Assembly (NCBI RefSeq): GCF_000585415.1
Contig: NZ_KK073876.1
Span: 927,810-991,809, forward strand
Origin: Sphingomonas jaspsi DSM 18422
GTDB lineage: Bacteria; Pseudomonadota; Alphaproteobacteria; Sphingomonadales; Sphingomonadaceae
Direction: 5' to 3'
Length of the DNA stretch: 64,000 bases
In this document: piece by piece, positions 37,502 through 49,467 of the stretch
Layout: each line of letters starts with the position of its first letter
Numbering within the stretch: position 1 is the stretch's first letter
The notes under the pieces: generated by a model
The model's input: only the letters and a program-made list of their open reading frames with translations
The model's database searches: none
Told to the model about the DNA's origin: nothing
Made by a program: the position numbers and the translations under genes

Positions 37502-40351
37502 ATGGATTCGATGGGATACGAGCGCGAGCAAGGCCCGAGCTGGGCACGGCCGAACTGGCCGATCAGCACGCTCGACCCCTACACGATCGGGCTCGATCCC
37601 ACCGAAGCCACGATTGAAAAGGTCGCGGAAAAGGCCAAGGCGGCCGCGGTTGCGAGCGGGGTCACCGACGAAGCTGCGATCCGAAAGGCGGCGGACGAGA
37701 GCATGCGGGCCTATACGCTGGTCCGCCTCTATCGCGTTCGCGGCCACCTGGCGGCCAAGCTCGACCCGCTCGGTCTTGCCCATCACGATCCGGTGGCCGA
37801 GCTCGACCCGTCGTTCCACGGCTTCGGCCCGGGCGACCTCGACCACAAGATCTTCCTCGGCGGGCTGCTCGGCTTCGAGAGCGCGACCATCCGCGAGATC
37901 GTCGCGGTGCTGCAGGCCAATTACTGCGGCACGGTCGGCCTTGAATATATGCACATCAACGACCTGGAGGAGCGCCGCTTCCTGCAGGAACGGATGGAAG
38001 GCAAGGATAAGGAAATCCACTTCACGCCCGAAGGCAAGAAGTCGATCCTGACCAAGGTCATTCATGGCGAGCAGTGGGAGAAATTCCTCGCCCGCAAATA
38101 TGTCGGCACCAAGCGCTTCGGCCTCGACGGCGGCGAAAGCGCGATCCCCGCGCTTGAGGCCATCATCAAGTACGGCGGCCAGATGGGTGTCACCGAAATC
38201 ACCGTCGGCATGGCCCACCGCGGGCGCCTCAACGTGCTGTCGAACGTGATGGGCAAGCCCTATCGCGCGATCTTCAGCGAATTCGCGGGCGGCGCGGCCA
38301 ACCCCGAAGACGTCGGCGGGTCGGGCGATGTGAAGTACCACCTCGGCACCTCGTCGGATCGCGAGTTCGACGGCAACAAGGTGCATCTCAGCCTCGTCCC
38401 CAACCCCTCCCACCTCGAAGCGGTTAACCCGGTCGTGCTGGGAAAGAGCCGCGCGGTGCAGACCAATGCCGGCGACAAGCATGGCCTGACTGTCCTGCCG
38501 GTGCTGCTGCATGGCGACGCGGCGTTCGCGGGGCAGGGGATCGTGTGGGAATGCCTCGGCTTTTCCGGCCTGCCCGGCTACGGCACCGGGGGCTGCATCC
38601 ATTTCGTCATCAACAACCAGGTCGGATTCACCACCAGCCCGCAATATGCGCGTTCGTCGCCCTATCCCTCGGACGTGGCCAAGGGCATCCAGGCGCCGAT
38701 CCTGCACGTCAATGGCGACGACCCCGAAGCGGTCACCTTCGCCTGCAAACTGGCGATCGAATATCGCCAGCAGTTCCGCCGCGACATCGTAATCGACATG
38801 TGGTGCTATCGCCGCTTCGGCCACAATGAGGGTGACGAGCCGATGTTCACCCAGCCGCTGATGTATGCGGAAATCGCCAAGCATCCGCCGATCAGCCAGA
38901 TCTACGCCAAGCGGCTGATCGCCGAGGGCGTGGTGGACCAGGCGTGGGTGGACGAACAGACCAAGCAGTTCACGACGCTGCTGGAAGGCGAGTTCGAGGC
39001 GGGGTCGACCTATCTGCCCAACAAGGCGGACTGGTTCGAAGGGCGCTGGGCGGGGCTGGGCAAGCCCTATGAGCCGATCGACGGCCGTCGCAACGTCAAC
39101 ACCGCCATTTCCTACGAGCAATATGACGGGCTGACCAAGCTGCTCACCACGGTGCCGGAGAGCCTGACCGTCCACAAGACGCTCGCCCGTATCATCGAGG
39201 CGCGCAAGAAGACGCTGGAAGGCGGCGAAGGGATCGATTGGGCGACGGGCGAAGCGCTCGCCTTCGGCAGCCTGGTGGAAGACGAGTTTTCGGTCCGCCT
39301 GTCGGGCCAGGATTCGGGCCGCGGCACCTTCAGCCAGCGCCACGCCGTCTGGGTCGACCAGAAAAGCGGCGAGAAATATATCCCGCTCCGCCAGATCAAC
39401 GACGGCCAGCCGCGCCCGCGCTTCGAAGTGCGCGACAGCCCGCTGAGCGAATTCGGCGTTCTCGGTTTCGAATATGGCTATTCGATTTCCGACCCGAAGA
39501 CGTTGGTGCTGTGGGAAGCGCAGTTCGGCGATTTCGCCAATGGCGCGCACACCATCATCGACCAGTTCATCGCCGCGGGCGAGGCCAAGTGGCTGCGCGC
39601 GTCGGGGCTGGTGATGCTGCTGCCGCACGGGTTTGAGGGGCAGGGGCCGGAGCATAGCTCGGCGCGGCTCGAACGCTTCCTGCAGCTGTGCGCGGAAGAT
39701 AATCTGCAGGTCGCGAACATTACGACCCCGGCCAATTACTTCCATGTGCTGCGCCGCCAGATGCACCGCGAATTCCGCAAGCCGCTGATCATCATGACGC
39801 CCAAGTCGCTGCTGCGGCACAAGCTGGCGGTGTCTCGCCGTGAGGATTTCGTCGGCGACGGCCATTTCAAGCGCATCCTGAGCGACCTCAATCCGCCGGC
39901 CGAGGGCGCGACCGAGCGGCTGGTGCTGTGTTCGGGCAAGGTCAGCTATGAGCTGATGGAAGCGCGCGACAAGGCAAACGACGGCGTCACGCAGATCGTC
40001 CGCATCGAACAGCTTTATCCCTTCCCGTCGGAACCGCTGGTCAAGCGGCTGCAGGCGATGAAGAAGCTGAGGGAAGTGGTCTGGGCGCAGGAAGAACCGC
40101 GCAACAATGGCGCCTGGTTCTTCGTCGAAAGCTTGATCGAGGAATGCCTTGCCGAGGCAGGCTTTGCGGGGATGCGGCCGCGTTATGCGGGCCGCTGCGC
40201 CTCGGCCAGCCCGGCGACCGGCCTTGCCAAGCGCCATGCGGAGCAGCAGGCGGCGCTGATTGCCGACGCGCTCGGCCATATCGAAGCACGCGCCGCGGCC
40301 AAGGAAGCCGCGGTCGAAACCGTTCAGAAGGCCGGGAAGGCCGGGAGTTGA
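37502..40351 (+). CDS. sucA: 2-oxoglutarate dehydrogenase E1 component
   Basis: E1 decarboxylates 2-oxoglutarate with thiamine diphosphate and passes succinyl to E2. The 949 residues start at ATG 37502 (9 bases after sucD; ATG 37511 is an alternative). Hallmarks are [48 protein letters not shown], the ThDP motif [24 protein letters not shown], and [17 protein letters not shown]. The E2 and E3 genes follow directly. Confidence 0.97.
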   Translation: MDSMGYEREQGPSWARPNWPISTLDPYTIGLDPTEATIEKVAEKAKAAAVASGVTDEAAIRKAADESMRAYTLVRLYRVRGHLAAKLDPLGLAHHDPVAELDPSFHGFGPGDLDHKIFLGGLLGFESATIREIVAVLQANYCGTVGLEYMHINDLEERRFLQERMEGKDKEIHFTPEGKKSILTKVIHGEQWEKFLARKYVGTKRFGLDGGESAIPALEAIIKYGGQMGVTEITVGMAHRGRLNVLSNVMGKPYRAIFSEFAGGAANPEDVGGSGDVKYHLGTSSDREFDGNKVHLSLVPNPSHLEAVNPVVLGKSRAVQTNAGDKHGLTVLPVLLHGDAAFAGQGIVWECLGFSGLPGYGTGGCIHFVINNQVGFTTSPQYARSSPYPSDVAKGIQAPILHVNGDDPEAVTFACKLAIEYRQQFRRDIVIDMWCYRRFGHNEGDEPMFTQPLMYAEIAKHPPISQIYAKRLIAEGVVDQAWVDEQTKQFTTLLEGEFEAGSTYLPNKADWFEGRWAGLGKPYEPIDGRRNVNTAISYEQYDGLTKLLTTVPESLTVHKTLARIIEARKKTLEGGEGIDWATGEALAFGSLVEDEFSVRLSGQDSGRGTFSQRHAVWVDQKSGEKYIPLRQINDGQPRPRFEVRDSPLSEFGVLGFEYGYSISDPKTLVLWEAQFGDFANGAHTIIDQFIAAGEAKWLRASGLVMLLPHGFEGQGPEHSSARLERFLQLCAEDNLQVANITTPANYFHVLRRQMHREFRKPLIIMTPKSLLRHKLAVSRREDFVGDGHFKRILSDLNPPAEGATERLVLCSGKVSYELMEARDKANDGVTQIVRIEQLYPFPSEPLVKRLQAMKKLREVVWAQEEPRNNGAWFFVESLIEECLAEAGFAGMRPRYAGRCASASPATGLAKRHAEQQAALIADALGHIEARAAAKEAAVETVQKAGKAGS

Positions 40352-40358
40352 TCGAACA

Positions 40359-41594
40359 ATGAGCACCGACGTCAAGGTCCCCGCGCTGGGCGAATCGATC
40401 ACCGAAGCGACCGTCGGCCAATGGCTGAAGGCGCCCGGCGATGCGGTTGCGATCGACGAACCGATCGTCAGCCTGGAAACCGACAAGGTCAGCGTCGAAG
40501 TGCCCTCGCCGGTCGCGGGAACGCTGAGCGAACAGTTGTTCGCGGAAGGCGACACGGTCGAGGTTGGTGCGGTCATCGCGCGCGTCGGCGAAGGCGCTGC
40601 CGCTGCGGCTGCCCCGGCGCCCGCCGCTGCACCGGCGGCTGAAGCGCCTGCCGCGCCCTCGACGGAAGCAGCTGCGGCTGGCGATGCGTCGCTGACGCTG
40701 TCGCCGGCGGTTCGCCGCGCGGTGCTCGAAAACCATGTCGATCCCTCGACCATCAAGGGGTCGGGCAAGGACGGCCGCATCACCAAGGACGATGTGATCG
40801 CCGCCGCCAGCGCGAAGAAGGCCGCGCCGGCTCCGGTTGCGCCGGCCGCTACCGCTTCGGCTGCTCCTGCCGCGCCGGTCGCCGCCAAGGGATCGCGCAT
40901 CGAGGAACGGGTCAAGATGACCCGCCTGCGCCAGACCATCGCGTCGCGCCTCAAGGATGCGCAGAACACCGCGGCGCTGCTCACCACCTTCAACGACGTC
41001 GACATGTCTGCGGTGATCGACGCTCGGAACCGCTACAAGGATTTGTTCGAGAAGAAGCATGGCATCCGCCTTGGCTTCATGAGCTTCTTCGTGAAGGCCT
41101 CGGCGCTCGCCGCGCGCGACGTGCCGTCGGTCAACGCGCGCATCGAAGGCGACGAGATCGTCTATAACAACTATCTCGACGTGTCGGTCGCGGTGTCGGC
41201 ACCGAAGGGCCTCGTCGTCCCGGTCGTGCGCAACGCCGAAAGCATGAGCTTCGCCGAAATCGAGCAGGCCATCGCGGGCTTCGGCAAGAAGGCCAAGGAT
41301 GGCACGCTGACCGCCGACGACATGAAGGGCGGTACCTTCACCATTTCCAACGGCGGCGTGTTCGGATCGTTGCTGTCGACCCCGATCATCAACCCGCCGC
41401 AGTCGGCGGTGCTCGGCCTCCACCGCATCGAAGAACGTCCCGTCGTCCGCGACGGCCAGGTGGTGGTGAAGCCGATGATGTACTTGGCGCTGAGCTACGA
41501 CCACCGCCTCATCGACGGCCGCGAAGCGGTCACCTTCCTCGTTCGCATCAAGGAAGCGATCGAAGACCCGACCCGCCTGCTGATCGACCTTTAA
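40359..41594 (+). CDS. sucB: Dihydrolipoyl succinyltransferase (E2)
   Basis: E2 moves the succinyl group to CoA. The ATG at 40359 gives 411 residues: one lipoyl domain (lipoyl-lysine in [13 protein letters not shown]), an Ala/Pro-rich linker, a peripheral-subunit-binding domain ([19 protein letters not shown]), a second linker, and the catalytic domain ending with [18 protein letters not shown], where the His and Asp lie. It follows sucA by 7 bases. Confidence 0.97.
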   Translation: MSTDVKVPALGESITEATVGQWLKAPGDAVAIDEPIVSLETDKVSVEVPSPVAGTLSEQLFAEGDTVEVGAVIARVGEGAAAAAAPAPAAAPAAEAPAAPSTEAAAAGDASLTLSPAVRRAVLENHVDPSTIKGSGKDGRITKDDVIAAASAKKAAPAPVAPAATASAAPAAPVAAKGSRIEERVKMTRLRQTIASRLKDAQNTAALLTTFNDVDMSAVIDARNRYKDLFEKKHGIRLGFMSFFVKASALAARDVPSVNARIEGDEIVYNNYLDVSVAVSAPKGLVVPVVRNAESMSFAEIEQAIAGFGKKAKDGTLTADDMKGGTFTISNGGVFGSLLSTPIINPPQSAVLGLHRIEERPVVRDGQVVVKPMMYLALSYDHRLIDGREAVTFLVRIKEAIEDPTRLLIDL

Positions 41595-41604
41595 GGAATA
41601 CCCC

Positions 41605-42999
41605 ATGGCAGACTATGATTTCGATGTTCTGGTCATCGGCGCCGGTCCCGGCGGTTATGTTGCAGCGATCCGCGCGGCGCAGCTGGGGCTGAAGACCGCC
41701 TGCGCGGAAAGCCGCGAGACGCTGGGCGGCACCTGCCTCAACGTCGGCTGCATCCCGTCGAAGGCGATGCTCCACGCGTCGGAATATTTCGACGCGGCGG
41801 CCAATGGCGCGATGGCCAAGATGGGCATCGAGGTCACGCCCAAGCTCAACCTCGACGCGATGCACGGCCAGCGCCGCGACGCGGTCAAGCAGCTGACCGG
41901 CGGGATCGAATTCCTGTTCAAGAAGAACAAGGTCGAATGGCTGAAGGGCCTCGCCACCTTCGAAGACGCGCACAGCGTGTCGGTCGCGGGCAAGAAGGTC
42001 ACCGCCAAGAACATCGTCATCGCCACCGGTTCGTCGGTGACCCCGCTGCCGGGTGTCACCATCGACGAGAAGGTCGTGGTGTCGTCGACCGGCGCGCTCG
42101 AGCTGGAGAAAGTCCCCGAGCATATGGTCGTCATCGGCGGCGGCGTGATCGGGCTTGAACTGGGCAGCGTGTGGCGCCGCCTGGGCGCCAAGGTCACCTG
42201 CGTCGAATATCTCGATGCGATCCTGCCCGGCATGGACATGGACGTGCGCAAAGAAGCGCTGAAGATCTTCAAGAAGCAGGGCATCGAGTTCAAGCTCGGC
42301 ACCAAGGTCACTGGCGTGCAAGTGAATGGCGGAACCGCCACCCTGACGCTCGAACCCGCCAAGGGCGGCGAGACCGAGATGCTGAACGCCGATTGCGTGC
42401 TGGTATCGATCGGGCGCAAGCCCAACACCGACGGCCTCGGCCTCGACAAAATCGGGCTGGCGGTCAACCAGCGCGGCCAGATCGAAACCGATCATGACTT
42501 CCGCACCAAGGTCGACGGCGTGTGGGCGATCGGCGACGTCATCCCCGGCCCGATGCTGGCGCACAAGGCCGAGGACGAAGGCATTGCGGTCGCGGAGAAT
42601 ATCGCGGGCCTGACCGGCATCGTGAACCACGACCTCATTCCCGGCGTGGTCTACACCTGGCCGGAAATCGCGGGCGTGGGCCTGACCGAAGAGGACGCCA
42701 AGGCGAAATATGGCGAGGTCAAGGTTGGCAAGTTCCCGATGCTCGCCAACAGCCGCGCAAAGACCAACCACGAACCCGACGGCTTCGTGAAAGTCATCGC
42801 CGATGCCAAGAGCGACCGCGTGCTGGGTGTGTGGTGCATCGCATCGGTCGCCGGCACGATGATCGCGCAGGCGACGCAGGCGATGGAATTCGGCGCAACG
42901 AGCGAAGATATCGCCTACACCTGCCACGCCCACCCGACCCATTCGGAAGCGATCAAGGAAGCGGCGATGGCGGTGACGGGCAAGCCGATCCACATCTGA
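41605..42999 (+). CDS. lpdA: Dihydrolipoamide dehydrogenase (E3)
   Basis: E3 reoxidises dihydrolipoamide with NAD. The 464 residues have the FAD fold VLVIGAGPGGYVAAIRAAQLG, the redox disulfide GGTCLNVGCIPSKAML, the NAD-binding VVIGGGVIGLELGSVWRRLG, AIGDVIPGPMLAHKAEDEG, and the C-terminal His-Glu pair in CHAHPTHSEAIKEA. It ends the 2-oxoglutarate dehydrogenase operon. Confidence 0.97.
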   Translation: MADYDFDVLVIGAGPGGYVAAIRAAQLGLKTACAESRETLGGTCLNVGCIPSKAMLHASEYFDAAANGAMAKMGIEVTPKLNLDAMHGQRRDAVKQLTGGIEFLFKKNKVEWLKGLATFEDAHSVSVAGKKVTAKNIVIATGSSVTPLPGVTIDEKVVVSSTGALELEKVPEHMVVIGGGVIGLELGSVWRRLGAKVTCVEYLDAILPGMDMDVRKEALKIFKKQGIEFKLGTKVTGVQVNGGTATLTLEPAKGGETEMLNADCVLVSIGRKPNTDGLGLDKIGLAVNQRGQIETDHDFRTKVDGVWAIGDVIPGPMLAHKAEDEGIAVAENIAGLTGIVNHDLIPGVVYTWPEIAGVGLTEEDAKAKYGEVKVGKFPMLANSRAKTNHEPDGFVKVIADAKSDRVLGVWCIASVAGTMIAQATQAMEFGATSEDIAYTCHAHPTHSEAIKEAAMAVTGKPIHI

Positions 43000-43084
43000 C
43001 GCGATCGTTAACGCTGTCGGTTGTCGGCAACAGTCGGCGGGCAAGTTAGCGTTAAGATAACAAAAATCATGCCGTTCACGCTTC

Positions 43085-43102
43085 GTCCCGCTATGGCGGG
43101 AC
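43085..43102. other. 7-bp hairpin between lpdA and the PepSY gene
   Basis: GTCCCGC (43085-43091), loop TATG, GCGGGAC (43096-43102). It is perfect but has no T-run. It may lie in the untranslated leader of the PepSY gene. Several TTAA/TTAG words sit just upstream (43007-43040). Confidence 0.3.
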
Positions 43103-43177
43103 CAGGGCGATTCGCGCCGGTCGGTTGGGGACGAGCCGAGTGGCGCCGGTGAATCGACCGGGACCAGGGGGAATGTC

Positions 43178-43864
43178 ATGGCAATTCGCGCGACCTTGCG
43201 CCGTTATCACGTCTGGCTGGGCTGGCTGGTCGGCATCCCGATGCTGTTCTGGACCGTGTCGGGGCTGATGATGGTCGCCAAGCCGATCGAGGAAGTTCGC
43301 GGCACCGACCTGCTCCGCCCGCTGGCGCCGGTGGTATCCACTGCCGACGTGATCCTGCCCATCATCGACGGCCGGTCGCTCAAATCGATGCGGCTGGAGA
43401 GCCGCGCCGACGGGCCACGCTGGGTGCTGGAATTTGCGGACGGCGCGACGCGTCTCGCCGATGCCCGCACCGGCAGCCTGCTGCCCGCACTGTCCGCCGC
43501 CGACGCCGCTCGCGAAATTGCGAGCCGCTATACCGGCAAGGCCAGCATCGTCGCCACGCGCCGGGTCGATCCGCGCCATCCGCCGCTGGAATTTCGTCGC
43601 GACACGCCGGCGTGGCAGGTTGAGATGAGCGACGACACCCACTTCTTCGTTGACGCGGGCAATGGCGACGTGATCGCCAGGCGCACCGGATGGTGGCGCG
43701 TCTACGACTTCTTCTGGGGCCTGCACATCATGGACCTGCAGGGCCGTGAAGAAACCAGCAACCCGTGGGTCGTCACCTTCGGCGCGCTGGCGACGGTGAT
43801 GGCGCTGCTCGCGATCGTCCTGTTGCCGATGACGGGCCGCCGCCGGCGCCCAAAGCAGGCCTAG
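43178..43864 (+). CDS. PepSY-domain membrane protein
   Basis: The 228 residues have an N-terminal membrane segment typical of PepSY-TM proteins (RRYHVWLGWLVGIPMLFWTVSGLMM), then periplasmic PepSY-like repeats (SAADAAREIASRYTG; FFVDAGNGDVIARRTGWWRVYDFFWGLHIMD as separate blocks), and a C-terminal membrane helix (LATVMALLAIVLLPMTG). Such proteins often accompany iron reductase or siderophore uptake systems, but none is adjacent. Its stop overlaps the convergent sppA stop. Confidence 0.78.
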   Translation: MAIRATLRRYHVWLGWLVGIPMLFWTVSGLMMVAKPIEEVRGTDLLRPLAPVVSTADVILPIIDGRSLKSMRLESRADGPRWVLEFADGATRLADARTGSLLPALSAADAAREIASRYTGKASIVATRRVDPRHPPLEFRRDTPAWQVEMSDDTHFFVDAGNGDVIARRTGWWRVYDFFWGLHIMDLQGREETSNPWVVTFGALATVMALLAIVLLPMTGRRRRPKQA

Positions 43865-45735
43865 CCTTCGAGCCACCCGGCAAGCGTCGTCATCCACCCG
43901 ACTTTCGCTTGCTGCGCCGGTCGCGGGGTCGCATCGGACATGCATTCGAGACAGCGGACCTGTACCGTCGGACCGGCCATGATCCGCTGCAGGTCGGCGA
44001 TGACCCGCAACATGGTGTCCGCCGGCATCGGCGACAGGCTGGCGAGCGCGTCGGCCGGGGCCGCTTCAGGCTCGTCGTCCTCGCTGGAGAAGCCTGACAG
44101 CAGGCTGGCCCAACCTGTCGGATGCGCTTCGAGATAGGTGACGTCGCGTTCGTCGCCCAGCTTGGCCAGTTCGGCCGCCTTGGCGATCGCATCGTCGAGA
44201 TCGCCATATTGGTCGATCAGCCCGATCTGGCGCGCCGTTCCGCCGTCCCACACGCGGCCCTGCGCGATGCGGTCGATGTCGGCGGGGGTCTTCTTGCGCG
44301 CCTGGGCGACGATCGACAGGAATTTGGCATAAACCTGTTCTACCCCCGCCTGGACGTAGGCGTTGGCTTCGGGTGAGGGGCCTTTCATCAGGTCGGGTTC
44401 GCCCGACAGCGTCGTCGTCTTGACCCCGTCCGCACCGATTCCGACCTTGGCCAGCGTGCCCTGGAAGCTGGGCAGGATGCCGAACACCCCGATCGAGCCG
44501 GTGATGGTCGACGGCTCGGCGAAGACATAGTCGCCGGCGGTCGACACCCAATAGCCGCCCGACGCCGCGACATTGCCCATCGATACCACCACGGGCAGGC
44601 CCTTGGCCTTGGCGTCGAGCAGCGATTTGCGGATGCGTTCGGACGCGAGGGCCGACCCCCCTGGGCTGTCGATCCGTACCACCAGCGCCTTGAGGTTGCC
44701 GTCGGCGAGGCCCTTTTCGACCGCACGGGCGATGGTGTCGCCGCCGGCCGATCCGGGACCTGCCTTGCCGTCGACGATGTCGCCGGCGACGGTGACGAGG
44801 CCGATCGGGCCGTCTTCATGCTTCACCGCATCGCGGATATAGGAGGCCAGCTTGATCCGCTTGTACCCTCGGGCACTGTCGCTGTCCTGGCCGCCCAGTT
44901 CGGCCAGGCGGTTTTCATAGTCGCGGCGTTCGCCGATGCGGTCGACAAGTTGCAGGCTCTTGGCCGCGCCGCTGAGATTGCCCTTCGACGAGGCGAGGAC
45001 GCCCGCCGGATCGGTCAACAGGCGCTTCAGGCCCGGCGCCGCCTTGGGCCGGGCGCGGTTCACTTCAAGCGTCCAGCCTTCGAGCAGGGCGCCGGCCAGC
45101 GCCTGCGCATTTTCCTTGGCTTCCGGCGACATGTCGCTGCGAATGTAAGGCTCGACCGCGCTCTTGTAGGTGCCGACCCGGTAGACGTTGGCAGTCACGC
45201 CCAGCTTGTCGAGCAGGCCCTTGTAATAGAGGCGGCTGCCGCCCGGCCCGGCGATCGCCACTGCGCCCAGTTCGGGCAGCCAGACTTCGGACGCGTGGGC
45301 GGCCAGCTGGTAGCGATCGTCGGTGTAGCCGGTGGCGAAGGCCAATACCGGCTTCCCGCTCTTGCGCACCTCGTCCATCGCTTCGCCGACGGCGCTCAGC
45401 GCGGTCTGCCCGCCGCCGAGGAAGCCATCGAGGTCGAGCGACACGGCCTTCACCCGGTCGTCATCCTTTGCCGTGCGCAGCGCGGCGACGACATCGCGCA
45501 CCGCATATTCGTGGGTGACATCGCCCATGCCCGACAAGGAGGATAAGGGGTCGGTGGCTGCTGGCTGCTCGACGATCGACCCGTTAAGGTCCATCGCCAG
45601 CACGCCGTCACCGATGGCAGCCGGCTTCGACGACAGGGCGGCATAGAGCAGCCCGAAGAACATCAGCATGAAAACCAGGACCAGCGCATCCTTGATGCCG
45701 ACCAGCAACTTCCACACTGCGGACACGAACTTCAT
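43861..45735 (-). CDS. sppA: Signal peptide peptidase SppA, long (67K) type
   Basis: SppA degrades leftover signal peptides in the membrane. The 624 residues have one N-terminal membrane helix (ALVLVFMLMFFGLLYAAL) and two tandem ClpP-like domains. The general-base Lys is in VGTYKSAVEPYIR of the first domain and the nucleophile Ser in GNVAASGGYWVS of the second, the arrangement known for E. coli SppA. The C-terminal ~50 residues, with two Cys, are a divergent tail. Confidence 0.93.
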   Translation of the reverse strand: MKFVSAVWKLLVGIKDALVLVFMLMFFGLLYAALSSKPAAIGDGVLAMDLNGSIVEQPAATDPLSSLSGMGDVTHEYAVRDVVAALRTAKDDDRVKAVSLDLDGFLGGGQTALSAVGEAMDEVRKSGKPVLAFATGYTDDRYQLAAHASEVWLPELGAVAIAGPGGSRLYYKGLLDKLGVTANVYRVGTYKSAVEPYIRSDMSPEAKENAQALAGALLEGWTLEVNRARPKAAPGLKRLLTDPAGVLASSKGNLSGAAKSLQLVDRIGERRDYENRLAELGGQDSDSARGYKRIKLASYIRDAVKHEDGPIGLVTVAGDIVDGKAGPGSAGGDTIARAVEKGLADGNLKALVVRIDSPGGSALASERIRKSLLDAKAKGLPVVVSMGNVAASGGYWVSTAGDYVFAEPSTITGSIGVFGILPSFQGTLAKVGIGADGVKTTTLSGEPDLMKGPSPEANAYVQAGVEQVYAKFLSIVAQARKKTPADIDRIAQGRVWDGGTARQIGLIDQYGDLDDAIAKAAELAKLGDERDVTYLEAHPTGWASLLSGFSSEDDEPEAAPADALASLSPMPADTMLRVIADLQRIMAGPTVQVRCLECMSDATPRPAQQAKVGWMTTLAGWLEG

Positions 45736-45831
45736 GGCTTCACTCCACCGATTTGGCCTCCTGCCTAGACCAGCACCGCGCCGTGGCCCAAGGCTTTTCG
45801 ACCGAAGGATTGGCGGCTAGGGCCGCACGCG

Positions 45832-47241
45832 ATGGCAGACAGCCCCACCTATGTGCCCGGCAAGGGGCCGTGGCGCGCCGAATTCGGTGCGACGCTGGCG
45901 CTCGCCTGGCCGCTGATCCTGTCCAACCTCACCATGTCGGCGATCCAGGCGACCGACGTGGTGCTGATGGGCTGGCTGGGCTCGCGTCAGCTGGCGGCGT
46001 CGGCCTTGGGGCTCAATTTCACCTTCGCCTTCACACTGGTCGCGCTGGGCCTGATCACCGCGGCGTCGCCGATGATGGCGACCGCGCTGGGAACCAGGCG
46101 GCGCACGCTGCACGAAGTACGGCGGACGTTCCGCCAGTCGATGTGGCTGGTGATCACGCTGGTCGTGCCGATCTGGATCGTCCAGTGGAATGCGGAAAGC
46201 CTCATTCTCGGGCTGGGACAGGAACCGGCGCTGGCCCGCGACGCGCAGATTTTCCTGCGCGGTTACATGTGGTCGGCGCTGCCCTTCCTGGCGTTCCAGA
46301 CCATGCGCAACTTCGTCGCCGCGCTCGAACGGCCGGGCTGGGTGCTGGCGATCAGCCTCATCGGGATCCTGCTCAACGCTTTGCTCGGCTACGGCCTCAT
46401 CTTCGGCCACTTCGGCCTGCCGCAATGGGGAATTTTCGGCGGCGGGCTGGCCAGCAGCATCGTGTGGACCCTGCTCGCGCTGCTGCTTGCGCTGGTGGTC
46501 GTGCGCGATCGCCAGTTCCGCCGCTATCACCTCTTCGGTCGCTTCTGGCGGCCCGACTGGCCGCGCTACCGCCACCTGTGGAAGCTCGGCCTTCCGATCG
46601 GCCTGGCCATGGGGTTCGAAGGCGGCGTGTTCAGCGCCGCAGCCTATCTGATGGGGCTGATCAATGCCGACAGCCTCGCCGCCCATGCCGTTGCGCTGCA
46701 GATTGCGGCGATGAGCTTCATGGTGCCGTGGGGCATGGCACAGGCGGCAACCGTGCGTGTGGGCATCGCCTTGGGGCAGGGCGACCGTGCCGCGATCGGA
46801 CGGGCAGGCTGGACCGCGTGGATATTGGGCGTCGGCTTCATGGCGGTGATGGCCGTCATGATGTGGGCGATCCCGCGGCAACTGATCACCCTTTTCCTCG
46901 ACGACACGCCTGCCAATGCGACCGTCATCGCGCTCGGCGTCTCCTTCCTCGGCGTGGCGGCAGTGTTCCAGATCGTGGACGGGGCGCAGGTGGTCGGCGC
47001 GGGCATGCTGCGCGGCCTGCACGACACCCGCATCCCGATGCTGTTCACGCTGGTCGGTTATTGGGGCATCGGAATTGGCGTCGGTGCCTGGCTCGCCTTC
47101 GCCAAGGATTGGGGCGGGGTCGGGCTGTGGACGGGGCTAGCGGTCGGCTTGGCGATCGTTTCGGTCCTGATGCTGTGGCGCTGGCGACACCGCGAGCAGC
47201 TTGGCCTGGGTAAAACCGCCGCGAGTGCCGTCCCTCACTGA
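45832..47241 (+). CDS. MATE-family efflux transporter
   Basis: The 469 residues have about twelve membrane segments. The N-terminal half reads ALAWPLILSNLTMSAIQATDVVLMGWLG in parts, and the second half repeats the theme with GLPIGLAMGFEGGVFSAAAYLMG and VPWGMAQAATVRVGIALGQGD. MATE proteins export cationic drugs or metabolites using Na+ or H+. The subgroup is NorM-like, and the substrate is unknown. It is divergent from sppA. Confidence 0.9.
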   Translation: MADSPTYVPGKGPWRAEFGATLALAWPLILSNLTMSAIQATDVVLMGWLGSRQLAASALGLNFTFAFTLVALGLITAASPMMATALGTRRRTLHEVRRTFRQSMWLVITLVVPIWIVQWNAESLILGLGQEPALARDAQIFLRGYMWSALPFLAFQTMRNFVAALERPGWVLAISLIGILLNALLGYGLIFGHFGLPQWGIFGGGLASSIVWTLLALLLALVVVRDRQFRRYHLFGRFWRPDWPRYRHLWKLGLPIGLAMGFEGGVFSAAAYLMGLINADSLAAHAVALQIAAMSFMVPWGMAQAATVRVGIALGQGDRAAIGRAGWTAWILGVGFMAVMAVMMWAIPRQLITLFLDDTPANATVIALGVSFLGVAAVFQIVDGAQVVGAGMLRGLHDTRIPMLFTLVGYWGIGIGVGAWLAFAKDWGGVGLWTGLAVGLAIVSVLMLWRWRHREQLGLGKTAASAVPH

Positions 47242-47263
47242 TTTTTTTCAGCCTTTCGAATCG

Positions 47264-47289
47264 TTGACGAATAGGAAAGCGCCACCCAT
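47264..47289 (+). promoter_or_regulatory. Candidate RpoH-type promoter of groESL
   Basis: TTGACG at 47264-47269 followed by CCCAT at 47285-47289, a pattern close to alphaproteobacterial sigma-32 promoters (CTTGA ... CCCCAT). The CIRCE operator begins 12 bases downstream, where a repressor would block transcription. Confidence 0.45.
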
Positions 47290-47301
47290 ATGCGGCGCAT
47301 C

Positions 47302-47330
47302 GCTGGCACTCCGGTTCAAAGAGTGCCAGC
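47302..47330. promoter_or_regulatory. CIRCE operator (HrcA-binding)
   Basis: GCTGGCACTC, nine bases, GAGTGCCAGC: a perfect 10-bp inverted repeat matching the TTAGCACTC-N9-GAGTGCTAA consensus except for the outer bases. It lies 40 bases before groES, as expected for repression by HrcA. Confidence 0.92.
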
Positions 47331-47369
47331 GGAAGCATTTTCAACGAAGCAACAAAGGGTGAAAGAAAC

Positions 47370-47657
47370 ATGGGTTTCCGACCGCTTCACGACCGTGTCC
47401 TCGTCCGCCGCGTCGAGGCTGAAGAAAAGACCGCCGGCGGGATCATCATCCCGGATTCGGCCAAGGAAAAGCCGCAGGAAGGCGAAGTCGTCGCCGTCGG
47501 CACCGGCGCCCGCGCCGATGACGGCAAGGTGACCCCGCTCGACGTCAAGGCCGGCGACAAGATCCTGTTCGGCAAATGGTCGGGCACCGAGGTCAAGATC
47601 GACGGTGAAGACCTGATCATCATGAAGGAAAGCGACATCCTGGGCATCGTCGGCTGA
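47370..47657 (+). CDS. groES: Co-chaperonin GroES
   Basis: GroES caps the GroEL cage. The 95 residues begin [24 protein letters not shown], here noted as [14 protein letters not shown], with the mobile loop [18 protein letters not shown], and end ESDILGIVG. It is 58 bases ahead of groEL and follows the CIRCE site. Confidence 0.97.
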   Translation: MGFRPLHDRVLVRRVEAEEKTAGGIIIPDSAKEKPQEGEVVAVGTGARADDGKVTPLDVKAGDKILFGKWSGTEVKIDGEDLIIMKESDILGIVG

Positions 47658-47691
47658 CGCCTTCGAACCGGAACGCTTCCTCTTTCCCTAA

Positions 47692-49356
<1,665 letters not shown>

Positions 49357-49384
49357 CGTCCGCGTCACACCGCAACCGACAAGA

Positions 49385-49417
49385 GGGCCGGGAACGCCAA
49401 ATTCCCGGCCCTTTTTT
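49385..49417 (+). terminator. Intrinsic terminator of groESL
   Basis: A perfect 10-bp stem (GGGCCGGGAA 49385-49394 with TTCCCGGCCC 49402-49411, seven-base loop) followed by six Ts, 28 bases after the groEL stop. Confidence 0.95.
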
Positions 49418-49467
49418 AATGCGCGCAATTCGCAAACCAATTTTCAACCAGTCCCGGTTACAAGCCA

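Noticed and set aside
37496..41005. Very long open frame (1169 codons) on the minus strand opposite sucA and sucB
   Set aside because: It is antisense to two well-recognised genes, has Arg/His/Asp-rich composition from GC-biased codons read backwards, and matches no family.
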